13,504 nucleotides of DNA from Betaproteobacteria bacterium (GTDB taxonomy: Bacteria; Pseudomonadota; Gammaproteobacteria; Burkholderiales; Nitrosomonadaceae). The translations under genes were made by a program, and so were the position numbers. Numbering within the stretch: position 1 is the first letter of the stretch; every line of letters begins with the position of its first letter. Positions 1 through 6,704 of this stretch are shown one piece after another. Under the pieces are notes generated by a model, which saw nothing but the letters and a program-made list of their open reading frames with translations, was not told the origin of the DNA and did not search any database. Location of the stretch: assembly GCA_022601315.1 (NCBI GenBank), contig JAHZIU010000184.1:1-13504 (forward strand). The letters are read 5' to 3'.

Positions 1-136
1 ATTGGAGTTAACTTGGTAATACCCAATTGCTGTATTATATTGGGTTAATGGTAATAATTGATCTTATTTAGTTTCTAAGATAACAATCATAAATAATTTT
101 AGATTTATGAAGAATAAATAGAGATAAGTGTGCCTT
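1..136. other. Upstream region of the deacetylase lipoprotein gene
   Basis: I see no gene here. The stretch is strongly AT-rich. It contains a 7-bp inverted repeat, ACCCAAT at 21-27 and ATTGGGT at 39-45, separated by 11 bases. No T-run follows on either strand, so it does not look like a standard intrinsic terminator. A TTGATC at 58-63 could be a -35 box, but no good -10 box lies 17 bases downstream. I therefore do not call a promoter. An upstream gene, if any, lies outside the window. Confidence 0.4.
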
Positions 137-1927
137 ATGAAATCACAGAACACATCAACGAGAGTATGGTTAAAGAAAAGAAGTAATATTTATTTATACT
201 TGGTTTTTTTGTTTGTATTATATGGGTGTGGGACCCCCCCTAAACCGTTAACAAATAAGAACTTTGTATTTATAACGCCCTCTGAGGAACAAACTTTTGA
301 ATCTTTAGCTAAAGAATATTTGAAGGATGCCAAATATGCATCGAGAATTAAAGAATTCAATGGTTTAGATAAAGTAGTGGCGCATAAAGAGATAATTATT
401 CCATTAGAGAACTTTAGACCGGGTGGTTTAACAGCTAACGGTTATCAGCTCGTACCTGTGCTTGCCTACCACCATTTTAGCCGCTCCAACAGTAACAGGA
501 AAATGATTGTTGGTGAGCGTAGATTTGAACAGCAACTTCGTTATCTACAAGATAACGGATATTCTGGAATTACTATTGATCAATTCTTTAGCTTTCTGGA
601 ATTTGGCCAAGTTCCGGAGAAATCAGTTTTGATTACCATTGATGATGGTTGGGAATCAACTTATTCCATTGCGTATCCTTTGTTAAAAAAATTCAATTAT
701 CCAGCGGTTTTATATATTCCAACTAATCATATTCGTGAACAAAAAGGTCGATTTTTAAGTTGGGATCAGATTCGTAATATGTTGACAGATGAAAACGTTG
801 ACATTCAACCGCATACAAAAACACATCGTAACTTAATTGAACGACAACAGAGTGAATCATTTTCTTCCTATATTAATGCTATAAGGTCTGAATTAAGTGT
901 ACCCCAACGTATTATTTCCAATAAGCTGGGCCATAAAACAACATCGCTTTCCTATCCATTTGGTGCGACTAATTCGTTTGTTGCCGCATTAACCGAGGTG
1001 GAAGGCTATACAACTGGTTTTACGGTACAACGTGCTGGGAATCCATTTTTTCAAAATAATTTTGATCTGAATAGAGCCATGATATTTGGTGGCTATAGAG
1101 AAGGTGAGTTCGTCAAGAATATTGAAACATTCGAGCCTTTGAAATTAGCAGAATCTGAACCAATTGATGAATCATTAAATTTTGCGCGGTTAAATTTCCA
1201 TAATCCTGAACAATATGAAGGTGAAGGGCAATGGCGAACAGCCCATATGGCGTGGAAGATTTATCGGGATTGGTTGGCATCAGAATTCAATAAAAAATTG
1301 GAGCATAATGCCAATGTAAATAAGGAATCTGAACAGATTAAGCAAGCAGAAAAAAGAATAACCGAATTGGGAGAGAAAACGAAGAAGATGGCATCAGAAC
1401 ATTATTATACTGCAATGGCTTCACAAGAAAAGGATGCTCGTTTTAAAGGCTTATTACGTACATTATTATATGATCCGAAGCATAGTGATGCGCTGCAAAA
1501 TTTGAAGCTGATGAATCAACAATTTCGTATGCTCGAATATATAGTTAAGCCAAATGATTCACAAAAGAAAATTGCAAAATCAGTATATGGGAATGAAAGT
1601 AAAGCAATTTTGATTCCAATTTTTAACACACAAATACAAAATGACGATGATTTGACACCCGGTGAAATTCTGAAACTACCTAAAAAACCAAAAAATCAAA
1701 TTATCAAGAAATCTAAGCCTGCAAGTAATAATCTTTGTGGCCAAGCCAGGAACTCGAATAAGTCAAGAGAAGAATCATCTCAAAAATTCTACACGGCGGC
1801 TATGCATCAATTTAACAATGGAGAAACTTCTAAAGCGATATCTAGTTTAAATATTTCTTTGTGTTTCAATCCTGAAAACCAGGAGGCTAAAGAAATGAAA
1901 GAATTACTAGATGCACTATTGAATTAG
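137..1927 (+). CDS. LysM/NodB polysaccharide deacetylase lipoprotein with TPR-like C-terminus
   Basis: Predicted envelope lipoprotein of the carbohydrate esterase 4 (NodB) family, which removes acetyl groups from N-acetylated polysaccharides such as peptidoglycan or poly-GlcNAc. Numbering is from the ATG at 137. A basic, hydrophobic leader ends in the lipobox LYGC with Cys31. A LysM-like segment spans about 45-91. NodB motifs follow: AYHHF near 111, TIDDGW with the Asp pair 169-170, the metal-binding HTKTH (His226, His230) and SYPFGA near 272. Beyond about 360 the chain is helical and TPR-like, with a charged coiled region. A second LysM-like segment lies at about 468-515, ending PGEILKLP, and a TPR-like tail at about 548-592. 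Start choice is ambiguous: GTG at 128 is in frame and closer to the weak GAGA at 121-124. The GNAT gene follows after 36 bases on the same strand. The substrate is unknown; a T6SS link is inferred only from position. Confidence 0.85.
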   Translation: MKSQNTSTRVWLKKRSNIYLYLVFLFVLYGCGTPPKPLTNKNFVFITPSEEQTFESLAKEYLKDAKYASRIKEFNGLDKVVAHKEIIIPLENFRPGGLTANGYQLVPVLAYHHFSRSNSNRKMIVGERRFEQQLRYLQDNGYSGITIDQFFSFLEFGQVPEKSVLITIDDGWESTYSIAYPLLKKFNYPAVLYIPTNHIREQKGRFLSWDQIRNMLTDENVDIQPHTKTHRNLIERQQSESFSSYINAIRSELSVPQRIISNKLGHKTTSLSYPFGATNSFVAALTEVEGYTTGFTVQRAGNPFFQNNFDLNRAMIFGGYREGEFVKNIETFEPLKLAESEPIDESLNFARLNFHNPEQYEGEGQWRTAHMAWKIYRDWLASEFNKKLEHNANVNKESEQIKQAEKRITELGEKTKKMASEHYYTAMASQEKDARFKGLLRTLLYDPKHSDALQNLKLMNQQFRMLEYIVKPNDSQKKIAKSVYGNESKAILIPIFNTQIQNDDDLTPGEILKLPKKPKNQIIKKSKPASNNLCGQARNSNKSREESSQKFYTAAMHQFNNGETSKAISSLNISLCFNPENQEAKEMKELLDALLN

Positions 1928-1963
1928 TCCACAATTGTTTGTAATTTCTATACTTATTCTTAG

Positions 1964-2440
1964 ATGGCAGACCTACTTGTTAATCTTTATGATCTTGAAT
2001 TGTTAGACGCGTATTCCGGTGATCTTCAGAAACATGAGATTCATATACGTCGCGGCTTAGTTCCAGAAAAATTACTCGTTTCTACGTGGGTAAATAAAAC
2101 TTTTGGATCCGCCTGGGCTAGTGAATGTGAAGTGTCTTTTACCCAACAACCAGTATCATGTTTTATTGCCATCAGGGCTGAAAAACTACTTGGTTTCTCT
2201 TGTTACAATACTACTTTTAAAGGATTCTTTGGACCTATTGGTGTCGATCCTGAATGCCGGTCTATAGGCGTTGGAAGTGCATTGTTGATCTCATGTCTTA
2301 ATGCAATGGCTGCTCAGGGTTATGCCTATGCAATTATCGGAAGTGTTGGTTCTAGAGATTTTTTTGATAAGTCAGTGAGCACATTTGAAATTCCTGGTTC
2401 TTCACCAGGTGCGTACATGGGGATGCTAAAGCAAAAATAA
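1964..2440 (+). CDS. GNAT-family N-acetyltransferase
   Basis: Small cytoplasmic acyl-CoA-dependent acetyltransferase of 158 residues, a normal length for a single GNAT domain. The acetyl-CoA pyrophosphate-binding motif is visible at about residues 93-107 (IGVDPECRSIGVGSA), containing the R-x-x-G-x-G signature, and is preceded by the beta-strand segment FKGFFGPIGVD. A helix with LLISCLNAMAAQGYAYAIIG follows, typical of the GNAT second half. The ATG at 1964 directly follows an in-frame TAG at 1961-1963, so translation cannot begin earlier in this frame. No Shine-Dalgarno sequence is evident, which suggests coupling to the deacetylase gene 36 bases upstream. The acceptor substrate cannot be read from sequence. 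It ends tail-to-tail with the kinase gene, with 29 bases between them. Confidence 0.85.
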   Translation: MADLLVNLYDLELLDAYSGDLQKHEIHIRRGLVPEKLLVSTWVNKTFGSAWASECEVSFTQQPVSCFIAIRAEKLLGFSCYNTTFKGFFGPIGVDPECRSIGVGSALLISCLNAMAAQGYAYAIIGSVGSRDFFDKSVSTFEIPGSSPGAYMGMLKQK

Positions 2441-2469
2441 GGACAGTGTATTTTTTAGAGTTTTGACTA

Positions 2470-5400
2470 CTACAAACCTTTCAATAAAGAGTTTAGCTCT
2501 TCTGCTAAAGGAGTCCTTATTCTATCTGTTGGCTTTAAAGAAAGGCCAAAATTTATATATGTCTTTGCTTGCTCAAATTCGCCTTCACTTTTAAAGATTC
2601 TCCCCTTAAACAAACATTGTAGAGCAATATAATCCTTGGTTGATTCGAAAAGAGTATTGTTTTCAGAAGAATTTTCTTTGCTCTTTAAGAACCCTTCCCA
2701 TTGTGTAAGTACATTCTTTAAATCAACTAAAGAGTGGTCAACTGAGACCATTAATTCTTTCAATCGATCACTGAGTGCTTTATAAAGTTCAGGATGGTGC
2801 GAAATATATTCTTTGTCAATCGAATCGATGGATTTGAGTTGAATGAAAAGATCGGTTCCATTTAGTGAATCATTTTTTAACAAAGTCTGGTAGTTCGTCA
2901 GGAATGTCTTGATTTGATTTGTTCTGGCATTGTCTACTGCATTTCTCTGATTTATAACAGCCTGTTCATCTGGGTAGTATTGAAAAGCTATATTAGCGAG
3001 TTGCGTTGCAGTAATATAGTCATTTCTTTGAACTGCACTTTTAATCTGATCGGATATAGGCTGCAAGAATGGTATTTTTATACTTTCCAGGATAATTTTT
3101 TTATCGGCACCAGGAAAATCTATATCCAAACTATCAATTTTATCTAAAGCTTGACCGAAAGGTCTATTTTTAAGGTCAGCTTTTATTAATCCGATCACAG
3201 AATTACGTCGCTGTGCAGCATTTAATCCATCTTGGTATTTTTTCGATAATGTTTTAAATAAATTAGTATTGGCATCTTCGGGGCGGAGTATGCGCCAATC
3301 CTGAAGGTAACCTTTCGCCAATTCAAATTGTCCATGATTAATGGCGGTCATAATAATTCTGGAGTAAGTTTCACGTACACGTGGGTAATTTATTAAATTA
3401 TTTTTAGGATCGATTTCTAGAACCTTTTGGCGTGTGTCTTGTAATGCATTAGCATTAAGTTCATCTTGTTTTAAAAGAGAATTATATTTATCTAATAACG
3501 TCTGAATATTTTTTTCTCTATTTGTTAAAATATTTCGTTCAAGATCATTTAGCCATGAACGCATCGCTTTGTTGTCTGAGAAAACTTTTGTAGCTTGAGA
3601 TGATATGGCAGTAAGCGCCTTGAAATTATTTGCATCAATTGATTCTTGCACTGTTCGTTGATACCAGTTTTTTAACTTATCACGACTCTCTGAATCCAAT
3701 AGTACTGTTTTTTTAATTAAAGGATCTCTAGTAAGTAGACCGAGAGCTATAGCGTTTAATTCAGTATCTTTAGCTGCTGATATTCGCGAGATAAAACCTT
3801 CAATCTCCTTCTTTTTCTCTAGCTGCTTAGTCAGTTCTATACGTTCTTCTGATGTATTAGGTAGTAGATTATTCCATGCCAATAGAAGCTTTTCTGCAAT
3901 ATGAAGGTTTTTCGTGGCTAGCGCATCACGAGTCTCATCAATAAAACGTTTGGATAATTGTGGGCTATTTAATACATTAAGATTGGGATCGATATTACGC
4001 AGTTGATCGGCCGTTTCATATAAACATGAAGCTAAATGAACAAGCGTGTTACTTACATCGTTTAAACATTGATTAAACTTGTATTGTAACTTTGCCAGTT
4101 GTTCATTTCTTGCATTTGATACGAATGTAATCTGATTGGCTAACTTTTTTGAATCTGGATATTGTGCGCCAAAGCGATCGGCAATTTTTGTTGCCAGATT
4201 AAATTCATTCTCTTGTATTGCTCTATCTATTAGATTTTCTGAATGTGTAGCTAATAATCTGCGATTGTCTCTTTTGTGCAAGAGGTCATCCTGTACATCA
4301 GCATCAAATTTTTGAATATAGTCTAGCGCTGTAATTCCAGGAGTCGCTATTGAAATATAATACTTTACTAGTGATAGACCAATTGTTTCATCGATAACAA
4401 TTTTTAGTTGGGATTCAGAATCTAAATTATGAAATTTATTGATTGAGTCTGGATTTAATACTTTGATTCCATTCGCGATATTCTGTAGCTGCCTATTGTC
4501 TATGGTGATATATAGCGCAGGTATTATTAAAATTGTAATTAACACTAACAGAACTAGTAAACTATTTCTTGATAAAGGCCAGCTCGTTTGCAGTTGTGGA
4601 AATAATGCCTGATAAAGTTTGTTGGCACTTTTAATCCTGTCTTTTCTATGGAATGCCAGTCCTTGTTCTAAAGCTTTTAATTGAGATTTATTGAAATTCT
4701 TAATAGGGGCAGGTTTTAACGCTTTTGCTTCTGCACTGATTACATTTAATTGTTTAAAAGGGTGCTTCCCGGTTAAGATTTCGTAAATAACACAACTTAA
4801 TCCATAAACATCGTCGCATGGATGTGGATCTGCATCAATCATCATTTCTGGTGTAGCATATGCCTTAGTTTTAGCGCCAAGAACGCCTGGGTCAAACCGT
4901 GTTAGATCACGATCTTGTTTTTCAGCTAAACGTGCAATGCCAAAATCGATGACCTTAATTGCTCCTGTTTCAGGGTTATAAAAAACATTGCTGGGTTTGA
5001 AATCAAGGTGGATTATTCCCTCCTGATGTGAATGTTCAAGTGCGTCGCACATTCCTTTAATAATTGGTCGCGCAAGTCTCGGGTCTACCCCATTGGGGTG
5101 GTCTTGAATATACTTGTCGAGAGGTACCCCAGCAAGAAACTCCATGACGATAAATAAAAGATTCTCATCTCGATTGAGTTCGTAAGCCCGTATAAGATTA
5201 GGATGTATAAGTTTCTTGTAGCGTGCAAATTCACGAACCAAAGCTTTAAGTGCAAATTCCTTACCCTGAATTTCTTGATTTAAGAATTTTATGGCGACAT
5301 ATCGGTCGCGTGCTTCTCCAGCATCTTGTATCAAATCTATAGCTTTCCATACCTCTCCCATGCCGCCTTCACCAATTTTCGAAACCAAACGGTAGGTGCC

Positions 5401-5841
5401 CCGGATAATGACATTGGGTTCTATTTTCTTTTCTTTTCCAGCCTTATTCCAATTTAAAAGGTTTTGTAATAAAACGGAATCACCGGTTAAGTTTGGTGGG
5501 GATTCTTTCTGATTTTCATGTTGGAGCTCTGATGACAATTTATTATGCGTGTTTCTTCTAGATATTTTTTTGATATTTTCATCGATATCATCTACTACTT
5601 TTGTTTGGCTGTAATCTAGTTCTATTTGCGAGATTTTATTCAGCAAGGATTCTGATACATTTTGTGGCAAGTCTGAGTCTTGAACGAGTTTTTGTAATTG
5701 AACAAAAAAATCTTCAGATGGCTGATCACAGGCATCAATCAAATCTTCCACTTGCTGATTTAACAGTTCTATACCGAGATCGCCGTCTTGGTATGCCTTG
5801 GTTATCTCGGTTAACTTATTTAAATAACTGGTTTCGCTCAC
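2470..5841 (-). CDS. ppkA: T6SS-associated transmembrane Ser/Thr protein kinase, PpkA type
   Basis: Hanks-type kinase that in T6SS loci phosphorylates the FHA scaffold and triggers assembly. The chain is 1123 residues. A helical N-terminal region of about 140 residues precedes the kinase domain. The domain shows the glycine loop GEGGMG at 157-162, the ATP lysine Lys185 in VAIK, the catalytic loop HLDFKPSN at 278-285 with Asp280 (Leu in place of the usual Arg of HRD), DFG at 299-301 and TPE at 330-332. One membrane helix at about 425-446 puts some 675 C-terminal residues in the periplasm. That part is helical and built of degenerate repeats about 100 residues long; I see no von Willebrand A domain such as Pseudomonas aeruginosa PpkA carries. 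The GTG start is supported by AGG six bases upstream. The gene diverges from fha and is not in an operon with pppA. The kinase call is firm; the T6SS role comes from the neighbours. Confidence 0.93.
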   Translation of the reverse strand: MSETSYLNKLTEITKAYQDGDLGIELLNQQVEDLIDACDQPSEDFFVQLQKLVQDSDLPQNVSESLLNKISQIELDYSQTKVVDDIDENIKKISRRNTHNKLSSELQHENQKESPPNLTGDSVLLQNLLNWNKAGKEKKIEPNVIIRGTYRLVSKIGEGGMGEVWKAIDLIQDAGEARDRYVAIKFLNQEIQGKEFALKALVREFARYKKLIHPNLIRAYELNRDENLLFIVMEFLAGVPLDKYIQDHPNGVDPRLARPIIKGMCDALEHSHQEGIIHLDFKPSNVFYNPETGAIKVIDFGIARLAEKQDRDLTRFDPGVLGAKTKAYATPEMMIDADPHPCDDVYGLSCVIYEILTGKHPFKQLNVISAEAKALKPAPIKNFNKSQLKALEQGLAFHRKDRIKSANKLYQALFPQLQTSWPLSRNSLLVLLVLITILIIPALYITIDNRQLQNIANGIKVLNPDSINKFHNLDSESQLKIVIDETIGLSLVKYYISIATPGITALDYIQKFDADVQDDLLHKRDNRRLLATHSENLIDRAIQENEFNLATKIADRFGAQYPDSKKLANQITFVSNARNEQLAKLQYKFNQCLNDVSNTLVHLASCLYETADQLRNIDPNLNVLNSPQLSKRFIDETRDALATKNLHIAEKLLLAWNNLLPNTSEERIELTKQLEKKKEIEGFISRISAAKDTELNAIALGLLTRDPLIKKTVLLDSESRDKLKNWYQRTVQESIDANNFKALTAISSQATKVFSDNKAMRSWLNDLERNILTNREKNIQTLLDKYNSLLKQDELNANALQDTRQKVLEIDPKNNLINYPRVRETYSRIIMTAINHGQFELAKGYLQDWRILRPEDANTNLFKTLSKKYQDGLNAAQRRNSVIGLIKADLKNRPFGQALDKIDSLDIDFPGADKKIILESIKIPFLQPISDQIKSAVQRNDYITATQLANIAFQYYPDEQAVINQRNAVDNARTNQIKTFLTNYQTLLKNDSLNGTDLFIQLKSIDSIDKEYISHHPELYKALSDRLKELMVSVDHSLVDLKNVLTQWEGFLKSKENSSENNTLFESTKDYIALQCLFKGRIFKSEGEFEQAKTYINFGLSLKPTDRIRTPLAEELNSLLKGL

Positions 5842-5847
5842 AATTTA

Positions 5848-5850
5848 CCT
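5848..5850 (-). promoter_or_regulatory. Ribosome binding site supporting the GTG start of ppkA
   Basis: On the minus strand the sequence reads AGG, then TAAATT, then GTG. The six-base spacing supports initiation at the GTG at 5841-5839; no ATG lies nearby in frame. Confidence 0.5.
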
Positions 5851-5872
5851 GCCAATAATTATTCTTGTATAT

Positions 5873-5893
5873 TAGTGAAGCTTTTGTTCACTA
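5873..5893. repeat. Inverted repeat in the predicted ppkA leader
   Basis: TAGTGAA at 5873-5879 and TTCACTA at 5887-5893 form a perfect 7-bp dyad around a 7-base centre. If the promoter at 5920-5948 is real, the dyad falls inside the 5' untranslated leader of ppkA, about 32 bases before its start codon. It could be an operator or an mRNA hairpin. Confidence 0.5.
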
Positions 5894-5919
5894 GACAAAT
5901 ATTATTCACTCAAACTTAG

Positions 5920-5948
5920 ATTATGAATGAATCATTACTGCCCTTCAA
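5920..5948 (-). promoter_or_regulatory. Candidate sigma-70-type promoter for ppkA
   Basis: Read on the minus strand, TTGAAG (5948-5943) is followed by exactly 17 bases and CATAAT (5925-5920). These match the -35 and -10 consensus at four and five of six positions. The spacer contains an 11-bp near-perfect palindrome, AATGA-A-TCATT (5926-5936), placed where a repressor could block polymerase. Transcription would start near 5913, leaving a leader of about 70 bases. This is a consensus match by eye only. Confidence 0.4.
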
Positions 5949-6116
5949 TTTATTAAAAATTGTAAAATTATCGGAAGTCAATATTGGGTAGTCTATATCA
6001 TTAACTTGATTAGTAGAAAACTTGCCGAAAATGCATGTTCTAGTCAAAGTAACTTTCCATTTATGTTTGTTAAAACGTTACAATAAACCTTGACAATACA
6101 TTACATAAGTCAACCA

Positions 6117-6138
6117 ATCAGTGATATTACTCACTGAT
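6117..6138. repeat. Perfect 8-bp dyad in the ppkA-fha intergenic region
   Basis: ATCAGTGA at 6117-6124 and TCACTGAT at 6131-6138 flank the six-base centre TATTAC. The symmetry and size suit a dimeric regulator's operator. No T-run follows it, so a terminator is unlikely. Its arms share AGTGA/TCACT with the dyad at 5873-5893, but the spacing differs. Confidence 0.5.
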
Positions 6139-6183
6139 ATTTCTAATGGGTAGATTTATTCTTCTATCATATATTAGTGGATA

Positions 6184-6251
6184 CCTATCTGATGCAGCGG
6201 TTCATGATGTGTAGTCAATTGTAGAAATTGACGTTGAGCTTGCAAGATAGG
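6184..6251. repeat. Long bulged stem with an inner hairpin, possible structured RNA
   Basis: CCTATCT (6184-6190) pairs with AGATAGG (6245-6251). After a GA bulge, TGCA (6193-6196) pairs with TGCA (6241-6244). GC (6197-6198) can extend this to GC (6238-6239) across a one-base bulge. Inside, GTCAATT (6214-6220) and AATTGAC (6226-6232) form a 7-bp hairpin with a 5-base loop. The whole element could fold as one compact 68-base structure. No known RNA family is recognised, and there is no T-run for termination. Confidence 0.4.
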
Positions 6252-6306
6252 CTTCGTCATAAACTTATATAATGATTACATAAATCTGCAGCATGATAAT
6301 TTTCTT

Positions 6307-6328
6307 CCAGAAAATGATGATTTTCTGG
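6307..6328. repeat. Perfect 9-bp hairpin with a 4-base loop
   Basis: CCAGAAAAT (6307-6315) and ATTTTCTGG (6320-6328) enclose GATG. It is the tightest perfect hairpin I noticed in the window. No U-tract follows on the plus strand, and the minus strand continues AAGAAAATTATC, so it is not a canonical terminator. Confidence 0.55.
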
Positions 6329-6604
6329 TAATGTAGATAAGGACAAGATTGTTGGTGGTTAAGGTTTTAGGGCGTTTAATAACCGTTTTTACAGATAATG
6401 TGAGTGTGATCATCATTTGACAACATTCAAAGACCATAACGTAGATTGGATCTGGGTAACTCCTTTTTGGTGGTTGGTCAGATTTGCCTGTAGGGTTACG
6501 CTTCATAGAAAAGACTACCTTAACCAGCGGTCGTGCCTTACATGTCAGGCCTTCCCGCGTGTTGAATTCATCAGTATAAAGTAGCTGGCGTACTTGTGTT
6601 GCTA

Positions 6605-6634
6605 TTGATGTCGTTAGAATAGAATTGATTTAAT
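6605..6634 (+). promoter_or_regulatory. Weak candidate promoter for fha
   Basis: TTGATG (6605-6610) is followed after 18 bases by TTTAAT (6629-6634), matching the -35 and -10 consensus at four and five of six positions. It lies about 70 bases before the fha start. AT-rich DNA gives such matches by chance, so support is low. I found no convincing sigma-54 pair (GG and GC at -24/-12). Confidence 0.25.
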
Positions 6635-6671
6635 GTATCTTGGCATTTTCTGAGTATAACTAGAATTGATT
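6620..6671. repeat. Pair of 11-bp direct repeats upstream of fha
   Basis: TAGAATTGATT occurs at 6620-6630 and again at 6661-6671, offset by 41 bases, close to four helical turns. The first copy overlaps the weak fha promoter and the second lies about 33 bases before the start codon. They could be binding sites for one regulator. Confidence 0.45.
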
Positions 6672-6693
6672 GTGAACTAAGAGACGATATAAC

Positions 6694-6698
6694 AGGAG
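6694..6698 (+). promoter_or_regulatory. Ribosome binding site that decides the TTG start of fha
   Basis: AGGAG six bases before the TTG at 6705 is a strong Shine-Dalgarno match. The next in-frame ATG is about 100 codons in and would delete the FHA domain, so the TTG start is well supported. Confidence 0.75.
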
Positions 6699-6704
6699 AG
6701 CAAT

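Larger units (their letters stand above)
5842..6704. other. Divergent ppkA-fha intergenic region, 863 bases, no convincing gene
   Basis: This is the only long gene-free stretch in the window. Open frames here are short, and the longest (6276-6506, minus) shows no recognisable domain and no ribosome binding site. The region holds several dyads: 5873-5893, 6117-6138, 6184-6251 with an inner hairpin at 6214-6232, and 6307-6328. It also has an 11-bp direct repeat at 6620-6630 and 6661-6671, and a 10-bp inverted repeat at 6356-6365 and 6517-6526. Promoter-like boxes for ppkA lie at 5920-5948, with weaker ones for fha at 6605-6634. The length and the number of dyads suggest regulatory DNA, a small RNA gene or decayed sequence. 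I cannot choose between these by inspection. Confidence 0.6.

Noticed and set aside
21..45. ACCCAAT/ATTGGGT hairpin as a terminator of an upstream gene
   Set aside because: Only 7 bp with an 11-base loop and no T-run on either strand.
2441..2469. Possible terminator between the convergent GNAT and ppkA genes
   Set aside because: The 29-base gap has a T-run (TTTTTT) but no stem beside it that I could pair.
2914..3147. Plus-strand open frame inside ppkA
   Set aside because: Antisense shadow of the kinase gene, whose reading frame is intact and domain-rich; no ribosome binding site or family resemblance.
6090..6113. Perfect TTGACA at 6090-6095, looking like a -35 box
   Set aside because: No acceptable -10 box 16-18 bases downstream; the site also reads as a weak TTGAC/GTCAA dyad.
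6276..6506. 76-codon open frame on the minus strand in the intergenic region, extendable upstream without ATG to about 6570
   Set aside because: No ribosome binding site and no recognisable motif. It overlaps the hairpin at 6307-6328. It could be a decayed gene fragment, but I could not tie it to any transposase or other family.
6640..6666. TTGGCA (6640-6645) with TATAAC (6655-6660) or TAGAAT (6661-6666) as an fha promoter
   Set aside because: Spacers are 9 and 15 bases, too short for a normal sigma-70 promoter, and the sequence lacks the GG/GC spacing of sigma-54.
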